Below, in pieces: positions 27,201 through 36,850 of a stretch of DNA of 64,000 nt. The stretch's first letter is position 1, and every line of letters begins with the position of its first letter. The notes beneath the pieces are model-generated. The model saw only the letters and a program-made list of their open reading frames with translations. It was not told the DNA's origin and made no database searches. Source of the stretch: Patagioenas fasciata (lineage: Eukaryota; Chordata; Aves; Columbiformes; Columbidae); NCBI RefSeq assembly GCF_037038585.1, contig NC_092520.1, positions 62,950,001 to 63,014,000 on the forward strand, written 5' to 3'. The position numbers and the translations under genes are program-made.

Positions 27201-30200
27201 CTGAAGTACCTTTAAGAGGTCTGATTTTCAGAGTGCAGGTGAGTACCACTATTTGGACAAGCTCCTGGACAAGGCAAGAGTTCTGGTGAACACAGACCAG
27301 ATGCTCACCCGGCAATGAAACACAGAAGATGCTCAGCAGGGAGAAATGAAGGCAAGCTTCTGCCTACAGACCAGAGAGAGTGCTCTTCCAGACCCCACTG
27401 ATGGGACTCATCTCCCTAGACAGCTCAGCTGCTTCTTTGATCAACAGAGAGACAAAGGTCTCTAACAGAAGGAAGGTGGGGAAATTCCTCCCATCCAGAT
27501 GGATGTTCAAAACCCAAAGAGACTCATCTCTCTCTCTCAAAGGACCACTGAGGGCATTCAGCACACTCATCATAGACGAGACGCCCAACTTATAGCCCCA
27601 GTCTTATAAAGACGTACCCCTACACTCAATGTCAACATTCATGAAGGTGACAAACTCAGACAGAATGGATGAAGTTTTCCAAGGTGCTGATGTGCAGCTA
27701 GAAGGTGCTCAGCACCTTTCAGGAACCACCCTCAGCCTCCCATATGTAATGTTATATACACACTGCTATATATACTACATTTAACCACTGACAGCCCTCC
27801 ACATTTTTCCAGAACACAGCTAGAAGCCTACTGGCTGCTAAGTTTGGGGTTGCTTTGGGGATAAGATACTCTCCAGATGTGCTGAGGATTCACCCTGGCT
27901 TTTTGTCCTGTGATGGGCTCCCAGTCCAGGGGCAAGGGCAGGAGGACCCCACCTGCGGGTGCTGTGACACAGTCCTGCCCTCCCCCCCCAACTCTGCATC
28001 CATTTACCTCCATGCAGCTCTAGACATCCAGCCCTCCAGACTCCAGACCCATGGCAGCCATGCCAGGGGACCAGAAATCTCAACATTTAGTATCTACTAA
28101 TTAAAACAAACAGAACTCAACCAAAATAATCCAAATCCAGGTTAATTTTCCTAAGTAAGTAGCTCCAGAAAATACCAAACGTTTGGGACAAAGACCACGG
28201 CAAACACCTACCTCATTGGCTCTTTTTATTATCTTGTCATCTATGTCTGTGATCCCCATCACCATGATAACTTCAATTCCAAAAAATCTAGTCATTATCC
28301 TTCGAATTATATCAAACTTAACATAGGAGCTGGAAAAGAAAAAACATGAGCTCTTAAACATGCAGAAGAAAGAATAAACTGAAACAAAAATAACCAACAT
28401 CACAAAATAGCCACAGAGACAATCTAAATACCCCAACGGTTGCAATGAAGAGGTCTTAAGTGCATAAAGTACTTTTCCAAAACTGGTTTTCACCTGCACA
28501 AAAGTCAAGCAAACTTCCCTTGAACTGGCCTACCCTCTTCTGGCATTAGTGACACATTACATTCAAATTTTCTGAGTGTTTTCTTTTTGCATCTCTTTAT
28601 TCAAGCACCAAAGCATGTCAGAAGCTATGCATGAATCCAGTGCCCCACCACCCTCTGGGTGATGAACCTTTTCCTAATGTCCAACCTAAACCTCCCCTGG
28701 CACATCTTCTTGCCATTCCCTTGGGTTCTGTCATTGGTCACCAGAGAGAAGAGTTTGGTGTCTGCCTCTTCTCTTCCCCTTGTGAGGAAGCTGTAGCCGC
28801 CATGAGGTCTCCCCTCAGTCTCCTCTTCTCCAGGCTGAACAAATCAAGCGACTTTAGCTGCTCCTCATATGGGTTCCTCTCCGAACCCTTCACCAACTTC
28901 GTGTCCCTCTTCTGGACACTCTCTAGTAGCTTTATCTCCTTTTTACCCTGTGTTGCCCAGAACTGCACACAGTGCTCCAGGAGAGGCCGCACCAGTGCAG
29001 AGCAGAGCGGGACAATCACCTCCCTGGCCTGGCTGGCAATGCTGTGCTTGATGCACCCCAGGACATGGGTGGCCCTCTTGGTTGCCAGGGCACACTGCTG
29101 GCTCACATTCAACATGCTGTCAACCAGAACCCCCAAATCCCTTCCTGCAGAGCTGCTTTCCAGCATTTCATCCCCCAGTCTGCACGTACAGCCAGGGTTA
29201 CCATGTCCCAAGTGCAAAATCCAGCACTTGCTCTTGTTGAACTTCATCCTGTTGGTGATTGCCCAGTTCTCCAATTTGTCCAGATCCCTCTGCAGGGCCT
29301 CTCTGCCCTCCAGAGTGTCGACACCTCCCCTCGGTTTTGTGTCATTGGCAAACTTAACTAAGCAATCCCTCAAGTCCTGAGTCTGAGTCATTTATAAAGA
29401 CATTGAAGAGTACTGGCCCTAAGATGGATCCCTGTGGAACCCGCTAGCGACTGGTCACCAGCCCAACATAATCCCATTTACTAGAACCCTTTGAGCCTGA
29501 CCTGTCAGCCAATTGCTCACCCACTGCATTGTGTGTTTACCCAGCTGGATGCTGGACATCTTGTCCAGGAGAATACTGTGGGAGACAGTATCAAAGGCTT
29601 TATGAAATCCAAAAAGATCACATCAACAGGCTTCCTTTGGTCAACTAGGTGGGTAACCTTGTCATAGAACGAAATAAAGTTTGTCAAGCAAGACTTTCCC
29701 CTCATGAACCCATTCTGGTTGGGACCAATGACTGCATTATCATTCAGATGTTTTTCAATAACTCCCATAACAATCTTCTCCATGATTTCGTCAGGAACAG
29801 AAGGCCTGTATTTGCCAGGGTCATCCCCATTGCCCTTCTTGTAGACTGGGACAACATTTGCCAGCTTCCAGTCATCCAGGATCTCTCAAGATTCCCAAGA
29901 GTGTTGAAAAATCACAGAGAGAGGTCTTGCTATGATGTCAGCCAGCTTTTCAAGCACCCTTGGATGAATCCCATCAGGCCACATTGACTTGCAGGGATCT
30001 AGCTGGAGTAGCAGATCCTGTACAAATTCTGGATTGATTGGGAGTTTATCATTCTCACAGGTATGGTTTTCCAGCTCAGGGTTATGGGTGTCCCCAAGTC
30101 CATCATAGGTGCTGAAGACCGAGGCGAAGAAAGCGTTAAACGTCTCAGCTTTGTCTATGACCCTGTTAATAAGGTGACCGTGCTCATCAAGTATAGGGCA

Positions 30201-33200
30201 AATGTTATTTCTAGTTTTCCTTTTGCCATTAATATATTTTAAAAAGCCGTTTTTATTGTCCTTCACAGTACTGGCCAGCTTCAGTTCTAATTGAGCTTTG
30301 GTAGCGTGAATATCCTCCCTGAAATGGAGAGCAGCATCTCTGTAGTCCTCCCCTGTTGCCTGCCCTTGCTTCCACTGACCATGTAATTTCTTTTCTTGCT
30401 GTGTTTCAAAAAGAAGATCCCTGCTCAACCAAGCTGTCTTTTTGCCTCGTCTGCTAGATTTTCTGCATTTTGGAATTGCCTGGTCCTGTGCTTTTAAAAC
30501 GACCAACACTGCCTTCAAAAGCTTCTTCACAGGGAAGCTTACTAAGTGTTTTGCTGAGCAGCCTGAAGTCTGCTCTCCTGATATCTAGTGTAAAGGTCTT
30601 GCTGGCAGTTTTCCTCTCATTAGCAAAGATTTTAAACCCGATTTCTTTGTGGTCTCTGTGGCCAAGGGAATCACCAGTCGCCACTTCTCCCACGAGACCC
30701 TTTCTGTTAGTGAGAATCAAATCTAGGAAGGTACCTTTCCTGGTCGGTTCTCTTTTTATCTGTACCAAGAAGTTATCAACCAGATGCTTTAGGAATCTTC
30801 TGGACCTGTTCGTGCCAGCTGTCTGATATTCCCGGTTGACATCAGACAAGTTGAAGTCCCCCATGAGGACAACGTGGTTTTCAAAAGCCACAGGGCAGAA
30901 GAATGGGAAGAAATATAACAGGGTTCAAATGAACTTTGCCTGGGGTTGAGTAACAACTACAGCTACCAGCCACCAAGAAACTATTTCATTCATACACCAC
31001 CACAGACCTTTTCTGATAGCAAAGAAGGGAGGCTCTGGTGGTTATTTTATTTACACTCAAGAATAATTATGTACCTACAAGTTGTACAGGGTTGTGGCAG
31101 CCTTTTCTGCTGCTCACAGTCTCTCCACTTGTAATTCTCAAAACACAGTTTGACCAAGTAAAACCCAATTATCAGGCGAGATACAAAAGGTGACTGGATG
31201 CTCTGGGTCTGCCCTGGAAGGCGATGAGAATCCTCAGCCTGCACTGGCTTTGGAGAAAAAGGAGCCTGAAAAGAGACTTGTAGACCTACAGGTTCCCATT
31301 TCACTTGCAGCACAAACTGCAACTCCCTTGGCTGTCAGAACAAAGACGTGTAAGAAAATACTGGAAATGGATTTGTATCCTTCCCCTTAGCAGCAGGGAC
31401 CAAGTGGTATTAAGGTTCAGATTTATGGATGTGTAATATCTTGATGAAGAAAAATACTTACTGTTGTTTGCACTATGCCCATGCTGAAAAACGCTTTCTG
31501 AAAGAGGCACATGCCGTCAGGGAGATAGTTTTTAATGAATACCAGCTCACTGGGAGTAACGTTCATCTAATGTGGCAACACGATTCCATAACAATATTAA
31601 ATTGGTCTTTGGACCCTGTTCTGGGGAACAATGCCAGCATCAAAAGCTCGATATTAGATTCAGCAGCCCTGCAGTACTAGTTCCCAGAGCAGACACAAAT
31701 TTTACAGTGTTCCCTCTCCTCTGATTTTCCAACTGAATTGATGGAAGACACATTGCAAGAGCCAGAGCAGATCTCCTGACCCCTCCAAAAGCAGGGTCCT
31801 CACCACTTCAGGACTGAAAAGAAAAAAAAAAAAGACAGTCAAAATCAGGGGAGTGGCAGAGCAAGCACAAGGGACTAAATAAAATCTCCTCTCATGCTTG
31901 AGTTTACTCTTATTTCCAAGCATTCTGCCAGGAACATGGATGCCAACCAGGCTGCAGCTCACACCACCGCGATCAAGGCCAGTTTCGGAACTGAGTGAAA
32001 AGTGGCATCATCTGCCGGTCTGACGTTTTTTCTTTATGTAGAATAAGTTTTGGGTATCATTTCAAGGCATACAGAGCACCTGTTTCGAAGTCTGGAAGCA
32101 CAACACAGTAGAGAAGTTGGTTTACTTAGAGAATTAAAAAATCCTGATGAAGGAGAAGGAGAAAGGGAGAAAAATAACAATGCTGTTATTTTCAAATTCT
32201 TCTCAAGGAGCTCAAGCTCATTTCTATTATTTGCTTCTGCATTATTACCTGCTGCGTTTCCTGTACTTGTCACAAGTCAAATAGAAAAGGAAGGGAAAAA
32301 ATGTATTCTAACGATAGTATGTTGCAAGACTGACAAAACAACGGTATTTTACAAGAGTGGCACTGTAACAACAGCCATCACCCCATGTGACTTCATGCTC
32401 TTTCCTAGGGCACTTCCTGGACCATAGATCCCTATCAGCAGCACGCACTTCAGCTGTGCCTACAGAAGCTCTACAGTTGGACCTAGCTACTGGGAAAAAA
32501 TATACAATTAAAAAAAAAAAAAAGAAGAAAAATTGAGATTGCTCCACCATCCTTAACAAATCTGCTGAGCAAGAGGATGTCAACTCTGACAGGTGCAAGA
32601 CCACAGACACTGGGAAGGAACAGCTAAATCCTCATACATGGGAGGGTTTAACTGATCGGAACAGAGAGAAGAAGGTCCTTCAGCACAGGCGTCTGCTGGA
32701 CAGCTGCCCTATAGGAACAACACGTGAAGGCCCTAAAGAGGCAGCAGATAGAGCAGCTCCTTATCCATGTGATAAGCATGATATCTGCTTGATTCCTCCT
32801 CACAAGAAAGACATTGAGGTGCTGGAGCCAGCTCAGAGAAGGGCAATGAAGCTGGTGAGGGGTCTGGAGTACAAGTCTGATGAGAAGCGGCTGAGGGAAC
32901 TGGGGCTGTTTAGCCTGGAGAAAAGGAGGTTGAGGGGAGACCTTATCGCTCCCTGCAACCACCTGAAAGAAGCTTGTAGCATGGAGGGGGTTGGTCTCTT
33001 CTCCCAAGTAACAAGTGATGCTATGAGAGGAAATGGCTTCAAGTTGCACCAGGGGAGGTTTAGATTGGATATTAGGAAAAAATTCTTTACAGCAAGGGTT
33101 GTCAGGCATTGGAACAGTCTGCCCAGGGAACTGAGAATCACCATCCCTGGAGGTGTCTGAAATATGTGCAGATGAGGTTCTTAGGGACATGGTTTAGTGA

Positions 33201-36022
33201 CAGTGTTAGGTTAATGGTTGGACTCTGATCTTGAGGGTCTCTTCCAACCAAAATGATTCTATGATACACCACTCCAAAGGCAATATTCAGCCCTAACTAT
33301 CCTTTCCTAAATCAGCAAGTGAAGAGGTCAGACCCAGGTGCCACAGACATATGGCAAACCTTCACATCAAGTAAGTTTAAAATTGTTAGCTTGGACGTAG
33401 AATAAAGAGATGGATAAGAGACCAGGCAGAGCAAGTAAGACTTTCCTACTCCCTTTTAATTGAAAAAGCCCAAAGGCAGGAGAACCACCAACAAAAACAG
33501 ACATCCAAAAGCCACAGACAGATGGAAGATCAAAAGGCAAAATTCTCTACCTTTAAAAACGCCCTAATCTAGACCCACTATACCCCTTAGTATCTGCTCT
33601 AGCAAAGAGAAACCAGACAGAGCACGCAAAGGTGGTACAAGATACTCTTCGCCGCAGGCCCAGGTGCTGCAAAAACTGCCCATACCTGCCCTTCCTCAGG
33701 ACAAGGTTTGATGAGTGAAACATGATGTTAGAAGAGCAACATGCACACATCCAGAAAGGAAAGATACCGAAAACAGAAGAAAACGCACTACAGATTCTGT
33801 TTCCCCACTTTCATTTGCTCCTTGTGGTATTAAATACTGCCTTTTGCTCAGCAGTCTCAGGAACCGTCTTCAGCCATACAAACTCTAACCCACAAAATCA
33901 GTACATTAAAAAAAATCATAATAAAGAAAAGTTTTACAGCACTGACCAATTGTCTCCTAGGGACAGGAGAAATTTCTGCAATTCCCTCCCCTGTGGCAGC
34001 ACGTCAGGGAACGCAGGCCCTGCTGTACTAGAGAACGTAGACTCGGTGACAGAGAAAATAAAGGTATTAGCATCTTTTTTACAGCTGCTCTCAAGCTATG
34101 ATTTTAAATTGTAATTATTTCATGGAAAATTGTTAACATAACCCGTATCACAATAACTGTAGATTTAAATAAACAAATTGCTATGACTTTTTTTTATATA
34201 TAAATATTAAAGTTCACCTGAAGGTACTAAGAGCAAATTAAACAATTCGTTTTCTTGATTTTTAGATCACCAGTAAAAAGCTAGGTTAGCTTCCTGGTAA
34301 AACTGGACTAAAACAACAAGGAAAAAAAATAACACTACATAGACACAATGGTACAGCAGCATTTAAAAAGAGCTTGCCAAAAGTATTTTTACATTACTGG
34401 CATTTTAAAACTTCAGTTTTAAAGAAAGAAGTGGCAGTTAGGCAGCACTACAGCAGCTCAACACCAAGCAAAATTGAACATAAGTTTCTGAACAAAGTTG
34501 AGACCAGATCAGAAGCTGCAAAATGCCCTACCATAAAAGGGAATTATTCAAACAATATTAAAAAAGAAAAAACAAACTAAAACCACACAAAAAATGCAAA
34601 AACAAACACCAACAAACAAACAAACAAAAAACCACCCAAAACCAAACCAAACGGCATCTGATCTCCACACAGATAGCAATTACCCGAGAAATCCCCACTC
34701 TTCCAAACAGCCCAAAGCATCTTGTTCACTCAAGAATTCAGAGACGGGAGCTTAAGAGCAGCTGAGCTGCTGCAGCTCCCACCAGTTCCACAGGGACCTG
34801 CAGGCGCCCTGCACGTCTTCTCACCAGGTGCCTTTTTAAACGACTGGCAGCAACTTTCTCTGCTGCATTTAAAGTATTTTTTCAAGATTACTTATGGTGA
34901 AGCTGGTTTATTATTGCAATTATCCTAATGACCTGTGAAGAAAATGCTGAGCTGTTCTATTTGTTTGGGGTTTTTTTTTAAAAAAAAGACACAATAAGCC
35001 ACTGAAACTTTTACTATGTCAAAAGGCCTTTAAGCTACCTGAGCCTTCTGACACTCACGAACTGATATTTTAACTGTTAAGCTTAAAAGCATCTTTTTAC
35101 AAGTCAGCCCTAAACTGCTTTTCCTTGGTGCTGACAGTGTCCAAACTTAATTTGAAGCAGAACTCTGTCACATGAACAAGAGGGTCTGCTCCAAGACCCC
35201 AGCTCCTCTGCACAAGAGGTCACGTTGTGCCAATAAAACTTGAAATAATTCACCGTGTCCAGCAAAAAGAAAAAAAAAGTGTGCATTCTGAACACTTTTC
35301 ACCCCACAACTGTCTCTTGTGACGAACTGCACCAACAGCCCCTTCTGTGCTTCCCAGGGCCGGGTGTTTTTGGGGGATCCCAAACAGGATTTTTGCCTTT
35401 TGCATGGAACAGGAGCTGAAGTGCCGACACAGCAGCGGCTCCCAGCGGGGCCTGTCACCCAGGGACAGCATCTGTCAGTCACCAGGGACAGGGTCTATCA
35501 TCTGGGACGGGGCCTGTCACCCAGGGACAGGGTCTGTCACCTGGGATGAGGTCTGTCTGTCACCCAGGGGCGGGGTCTCTCTGTCACCCAGCCACACGCT
35601 GCCCGCTACCGCATCCCCCATCCCTGCGACCAGGGACAGCCGCCACTCACCAGGCGTGCCCGAGATGTGCGTGGTCGTACACTGTCGGCCCGCAGCTGTA
35701 CCTGCGGAGAGGGGACACAAACCGCACCCGTCACCCCCAGCCCGGCCTGCGGAGGCGGCCTCGCGGCCAGTCCCGAACCCCACGCTTCCCCCCTGCCCCA
35801 CCACGGCAGCCCTGCAAGGCGTTACCAGGTCGCCACTCCTTCCCCGGCCAGTACGAGCGGCTCCTTGCTCCGGCTCCGGCTGTTGTAAGCCACGATCCCG
35901 CTGTCCCGCCCCGCCGGCGGCACCCACTCCCGCCGCCGCGCCGCGCCGCAACACTGCCGCGCCGCTGCCCGCCCCTCGCCGGGGCCGCGCAGCCGGGCCG
36001 CCGCCACCGCTCCGCGCAGCAT
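3172..36022 (-). CDS. CARS2: CARS2, mitochondrial cysteinyl-tRNA synthetase (5' 12 coding exons; 3' end off window)
   Basis: CARS2 charges mitochondrial tRNA(Cys) with cysteine in the matrix. Twelve minus-strand exons, all with GT-AG borders and matching phases, total 1290 nt (430 codons). Residues 1 to about 35 are Arg/Ala-rich without acidic residues until the mid-30s, as in a mitochondrial presequence. The class I HIGH motif is HLGH at residues 78-81 and KMSKS is at 308-312. The four zinc ligands of the CysRS family are present: Cys69 (in CGPTVY), Cys248 (in HIECS), His273 and Glu277 (in HHENE); the 25- and 4-residue spacing of the last three matches bacterial CysRS. The start is the ATG at 36022-36020, in a CpG island. 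The human protein is about 564 residues in 15 exons, so about three exons and 130 residues should lie left of base 1. ING1 is divergent, about 10 kb away. The frame is open with no disabling change in any exon found. Confidence 0.96.
4158..4440 (-). repeat. CR1 LINE 3' fragment
   Basis: It begins with the CR1 tail in reverse (TCACAGAATGTCCTGAGTTGG) and continues through GGGGAGCCTGTTCCAGTGCT and the CTTTTCCTAATGTCCAACCT block. It is a reverse-oriented 5'-truncated copy, closely related to the ones at 2334 and 28630. Confidence 0.92.
4836..5244 (+). repeat. CR1 LINE 3' fragment
   Basis: It encodes the CR1 C-terminal block [20 protein letters not shown] and ends with the terminal GTCTCTTCCAGCC...GGTTCTATGA. 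It is a plus-strand, 5'-truncated copy of the same subfamily as those at 32790 and 36915. Confidence 0.93.
5794..5932 (-). CDS. CARS2: CARS2 exon 11
   Basis: A 139-nt exon encoding the helical segment that starts [15 protein letters not shown], passes [10 protein letters not shown] and ends KEDILWE. The acceptor is TTCTGTAG and the donor GTGAGT. It aligns with the anticodon-domain side of human CARS2 (MLWER). Confidence 0.94.
5933..11211 (-). other. CARS2 intron 10
   Basis: A 5.3-kb intron with one reverse CR1 fragment (7116-7500). The remainder is unrecognised unique sequence; 8.1-10.7 kb is somewhat richer in C and A with short open frames on both strands that show no recognisable domain. 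Confidence 0.8.
7116..7500 (-). repeat. CR1 LINE 3' fragment
   Basis: A doubled AATCACAGAATG start is followed by GGTTGGAAGGGACCTCTGGA and the CAGCCTCCTCCAGGCTGAAC block, all reverse CR1. It is a different subfamily from the copy at 4158. Confidence 0.92.
11212..11278 (-). CDS. CARS2: CARS2 exon 10
   Basis: A 67-nt exon encoding [20 protein letters not shown] and SS plus one base. This is the start of the stem-contact helical region after KMSKS. The acceptor is GTCTAG and the donor GTAAGG. Confidence 0.93.
11716..12650 (-). repeat. CR1 LINE copy with C-terminal reverse-transcriptase remnant
   Basis: A reverse-oriented CR1 copy starting at its 3' tail (CACAGAATGTGAGGGATTGG). On the minus strand about 300 codons stay open (12630 to 11722). 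They carry the end of the RT domain, the block [19 protein letters not shown], the [16 protein letters not shown] block and the [12 protein letters not shown] tail. The catalytic box normally FADDTKLGG reads FTDNPKLGG, so the second Asp is lost. It is a non-mobile fossil, but unusually free of stops. Confidence 0.94.
14588..14648 (-). repeat. Short CR1 3' tail
   Basis: AGAATAACTGGTTGGAAAAG followed by GTTGAGTCCAACCATAAACC matches the reverse 3' end of a CR1 subfamily whose tail reads 'ggttggaaaagacc'. Only about 60 bp remain. Confidence 0.75.
14914..14981 (-). CDS. CARS2: CARS2 exon 9 (KMSKS loop)
   Basis: A 68-nt exon encoding [19 protein letters not shown] and ending in phase 0. It carries KMSKS, the mobile ATP-binding loop of class I synthetases. 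The acceptor is TTCTAG and the donor GTAATT. Confidence 0.95.
14982..19226 (-). other. CARS2 intron 8
   Basis: A 4.2-kb intron with no recognised interspersed repeat. It has a T/G-rich stretch at 15221-15273 and a poly-T tract at about 17297-17311. Confidence 0.8.
19227..19360 (-). CDS. CARS2: CARS2 exon 8 (HHENE zinc site)
   Basis: A 134-nt exon encoding [20 protein letters not shown] and then the segment to NYFLHS. His273 and Glu277 of HHENE complete the zinc site that selects cysteine. The acceptor is ATTACAG and the donor GTAAGT. Confidence 0.96.
19361..21780 (-). other. CARS2 intron 7
   Basis: A 2.4-kb intron. A CA/GT-rich patch lies at 20188-20218. Nothing else was recognised. Confidence 0.8.
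21781..21910 (-). CDS. CARS2: CARS2 exon 7 (Cys248 zinc ligand)
   Basis: A 130-nt exon encoding [15 protein letters not shown], then [15 protein letters not shown]. The WHIECS block carries the second zinc-binding cysteine. The acceptor is TTGGCAG. The donor is AAG|GTCAGA, weaker than the others in the gene at +3 and +4. Confidence 0.96.
21911..24722 (-). other. CARS2 intron 6
   Basis: A 2.8-kb intron with a reverse CR1 fragment (23285-23880) and a T-tract/A-tract inverted repeat at 23144-23183 directly beside it. Confidence 0.8.
23285..23880 (-). repeat. CR1 LINE 3' fragment
   Basis: Reverse CR1: GGAAGGCATCTCTGGAGATC at the tail, then on the minus strand [15 protein letters not shown] and a decayed RT-end block reaching about 23880. 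It is more diverged than the other copies. Confidence 0.9.
24723..24806 (-). CDS. CARS2: CARS2 exon 6
   Basis: An 84-nt exon encoding [17 protein letters not shown] and a variable loop ending QDEA. The acceptor is CTATTAG and the donor GTATGT. The G-N-V-Y-F-D motif is the family signature that precedes the zinc-ligand exons. Confidence 0.93.
24807..25515 (-). other. CARS2 intron 5
   Basis: A 0.7-kb intron with no recognised feature. Confidence 0.85.
25516..25621 (-). CDS. CARS2: CARS2 exon 5
   Basis: A 106-nt exon encoding [20 protein letters not shown] followed by a less conserved segment ending YATSQ and the first base of a Gly codon. The donor is GTAAGA. The LPP-x-x-Y-x-R-V-T block and the IPQII helix are typical of CysRS. 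Confidence 0.95.
25622..26250 (-). other. CARS2 intron 4
   Basis: A 0.63-kb AT-rich intron with no recognised feature. Confidence 0.85.
26251..26322 (-). CDS. CARS2: CARS2 exon 4
   Basis: A 72-nt exon of 24 codons, [24 protein letters not shown] split at the borders, phase 0 on both sides. The acceptor is TTTTTCAG and the donor GTACAG. It nearly matches the human segment that ends in [12 protein letters not shown]. Confidence 0.95.
26323..28211 (-). other. CARS2 intron 3
   Basis: A 1.9-kb intron with no recognised repeat or exon. Confidence 0.85.
28212..28329 (-). CDS. CARS2: CARS2 exon 3
   Basis: A 118-nt exon that completes Cys83 and encodes [11 protein letters not shown] through DKIIKRANE. 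The block [13 protein letters not shown] is a conserved CysRS core segment. The acceptor is TTTCCAG, the donor is GTAGGT, and the exon ends in phase 0. It lies about 7.3 kb from exon 2 across the largest intron of the gene. Confidence 0.96.
28630..30892 (-). repeat. CR1 LINE copy, 2.3 kb, with endonuclease and reverse-transcriptase remnants
   Basis: The longest CR1 copy in the window, reverse oriented. In minus-strand order it carries the end of an AP-type endonuclease (GDFNLSDVN near 30850, then ILTNR and GDSLGHRDH), a linker, RT fingers ([13 protein letters not shown] near 29710, IFLDF near 29620) and the RT end plus C-terminal block (29391-28738). The frame is broken at least between the endonuclease and RT pieces and again after IFLDF. 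The box expected as FADDTK reads FANDTK. The copy is 5'-truncated and inactive. Its 3' terminal tail next to 28630 is not evident. Confidence 0.94.
32790..33266 (+). repeat. CR1 LINE 3' fragment
   Basis: Plus-strand copy: CTGGAGCCAGCTCAGAGAAG, then the [20 protein letters not shown] block, ending GGTCTCTTCCAACCAAAATG plus ATTCTATGATA. It is the same subfamily as 4836 and 36915. Confidence 0.95.
34560..34660. repeat. A/C-rich low-complexity tract, (CAAA)n
   Basis: A run of AAAACAAAC-type units including CAAACAAACAAACAAAAAAC near 34616-34635. It is an imperfect simple repeat. Confidence 0.75.
35451..35592. repeat. GC-rich minisatellite in CARS2 intron 2
   Basis: About seven imperfect tandem copies of a 19-23 bp unit close to GGTCTGTCACCCAGGGACAG, varying by short indels. 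The array stops about 58 bp from the exon 2 splice donor (35650). Confidence 0.85.
35651..35701 (-). CDS. CARS2: CARS2 exon 2 (HIGH motif and first zinc ligand)
   Basis: A 51-nt exon with acceptor CCGCAG and donor GTGAGT. It encodes [16 protein letters not shown], which carries the first zinc ligand (Cys69) and the ATP-binding HIGH motif as HLGH. Exon 1 is only 124 bp upstream, so both lie in the CpG island. The donor sits about 50 bp from a minisatellite. Confidence 0.95.
35826..36022 (-). CDS. CARS2: CARS2 exon 1 (start codon, mitochondrial presequence)
   Basis: This exon encodes residues 1-65 plus two bases of codon 66. It begins MLRGAV and runs through an Arg-rich, Ala-rich leader into VAYNS, which aligns with the start of the conserved synthetase body (VYNS in human). 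It ends in ACCTG followed by the donor GTAACG. The ATG is the only in-frame one that places the conserved block at the expected distance; the frame upstream stays open but has no ATG that I noticed. Confidence 0.93.
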
Positions 36023-36179
36023 GGCCACAGCCTCTGGCCGCGGGCGGGCGAACGACGGCTCCGCCTCTCGGTGGGGAGGAGGCGAGGGGAGCGGGCACAA
36101 CCCGCCGCCCCTGTCACCGCGACAGCCGCGCCGCCTGTGCCGGGAAGCAGCAGGCGAGCAGGGTAGCTACAGCCGGAGC

Positions 36180-36303
36180 GGCAGGAAGAGGAGGGGCCTG
36201 CGGGCAGAGGGCCGGGCCGCCTCTTGCCGGGAGTAGGGTGGCTTGTGCGGCCGCGGGATTCTACACCAGTCCGGCCCGAGAAGGTTCATCGGAGGTCCTT
36301 GCG
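36180..36303 (+). ncRNA. Candidate first exon of a divergent transcript (speculative)
   Basis: Plus-strand sequence just upstream of CARS2 ends in GGTCCTTGCG followed by GTGAGT, a good 5' splice site. No conserved protein is encoded. The 5' end is a guess. Partner acceptors exist at 36850 and 39662. This rests on splice motifs only. Confidence 0.25.
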
Positions 36304-36850
36304 GTGAGTCCGGCCGGCTGGGGCCAGGCTGAGGACCCTGGGGGTGCGGGGCTCAGGGCGCAGGCTGCCGGCTCAGCTCGGTGTGGGTACCCAGCCCTGT
36401 GCTTCAGTTTAACGGAGTTTCTTCTTAACGAGGTCTTCGCTGAGGGTGTTTGTAATAAATATAGGATGATTTAACAAAAGGGTCTCCTCTGTGTCAAGTC
36501 AATTTTGGTCAAACGGGGCTGGATGCATTTTACGGTGCCTTTCAGGTCAGGGAACAGCAGGCAGCCTGTTTGCCTCCCAAAGAAACACATGGCCATGCTG
36601 GACGGGATACATCAAAGTTTCAAAGAACACTTCTGCACCCCTGATCCTATGTACCTGTATAAAGCCCTGCCCAACTTAGATTGTTTAAAAAACAAGCGGG
36701 AACTTCTGGGTGCTCAGTGAGGCACCCTGGGCATTAGCCAGCTGATTGTCAAGGTCTGGTGCTTTCCAGTGTCAGGACCAGCAAAGGACCTGTGTTTCAT
36801 TATGGTGTTTCTCTCATCTCATGGTGGATTTCTTTTTTTTTCCCTTTCAG

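Larger units (their letters stand above)
28330..35650 (-). other. CARS2 intron 2
   Basis: The largest intron of the gene (7.3 kb). It holds a 2.26-kb reverse CR1 (28630-30892), a plus-strand CR1 (32790-33266), an A/C-rich low-complexity tract (34560-34660) and a minisatellite (35451-35592) just inside the splice donor. Confidence 0.85.
35400..36400. promoter_or_regulatory. CpG island and promoter region of CARS2
   Basis: CpG- and GC-rich sequence covering exons 1 and 2 of CARS2 and about 300 bp beyond its ATG, with no TATA box at a convincing place. Such islands usually fire in both directions; a donor-like GCG|GTGAGT lies on the plus strand at 36303/36304. Limits are judged by eye. Confidence 0.8.

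Noticed and set aside
28631..29380. Plus-strand open frame of 249 codons
   Set aside because: It is the antisense shadow of the reverse-transcriptase frame of the CR1 copy at 28630-30892.
35347..36474. Open frame of 375 codons on the plus strand over the CARS2 CpG island
   Set aside because: It is antisense to verified CARS2 exons 1 and 2, its composition is Pro/Ala/Arg as expected from GC-rich DNA, and it includes the minisatellite. No domain is visible.
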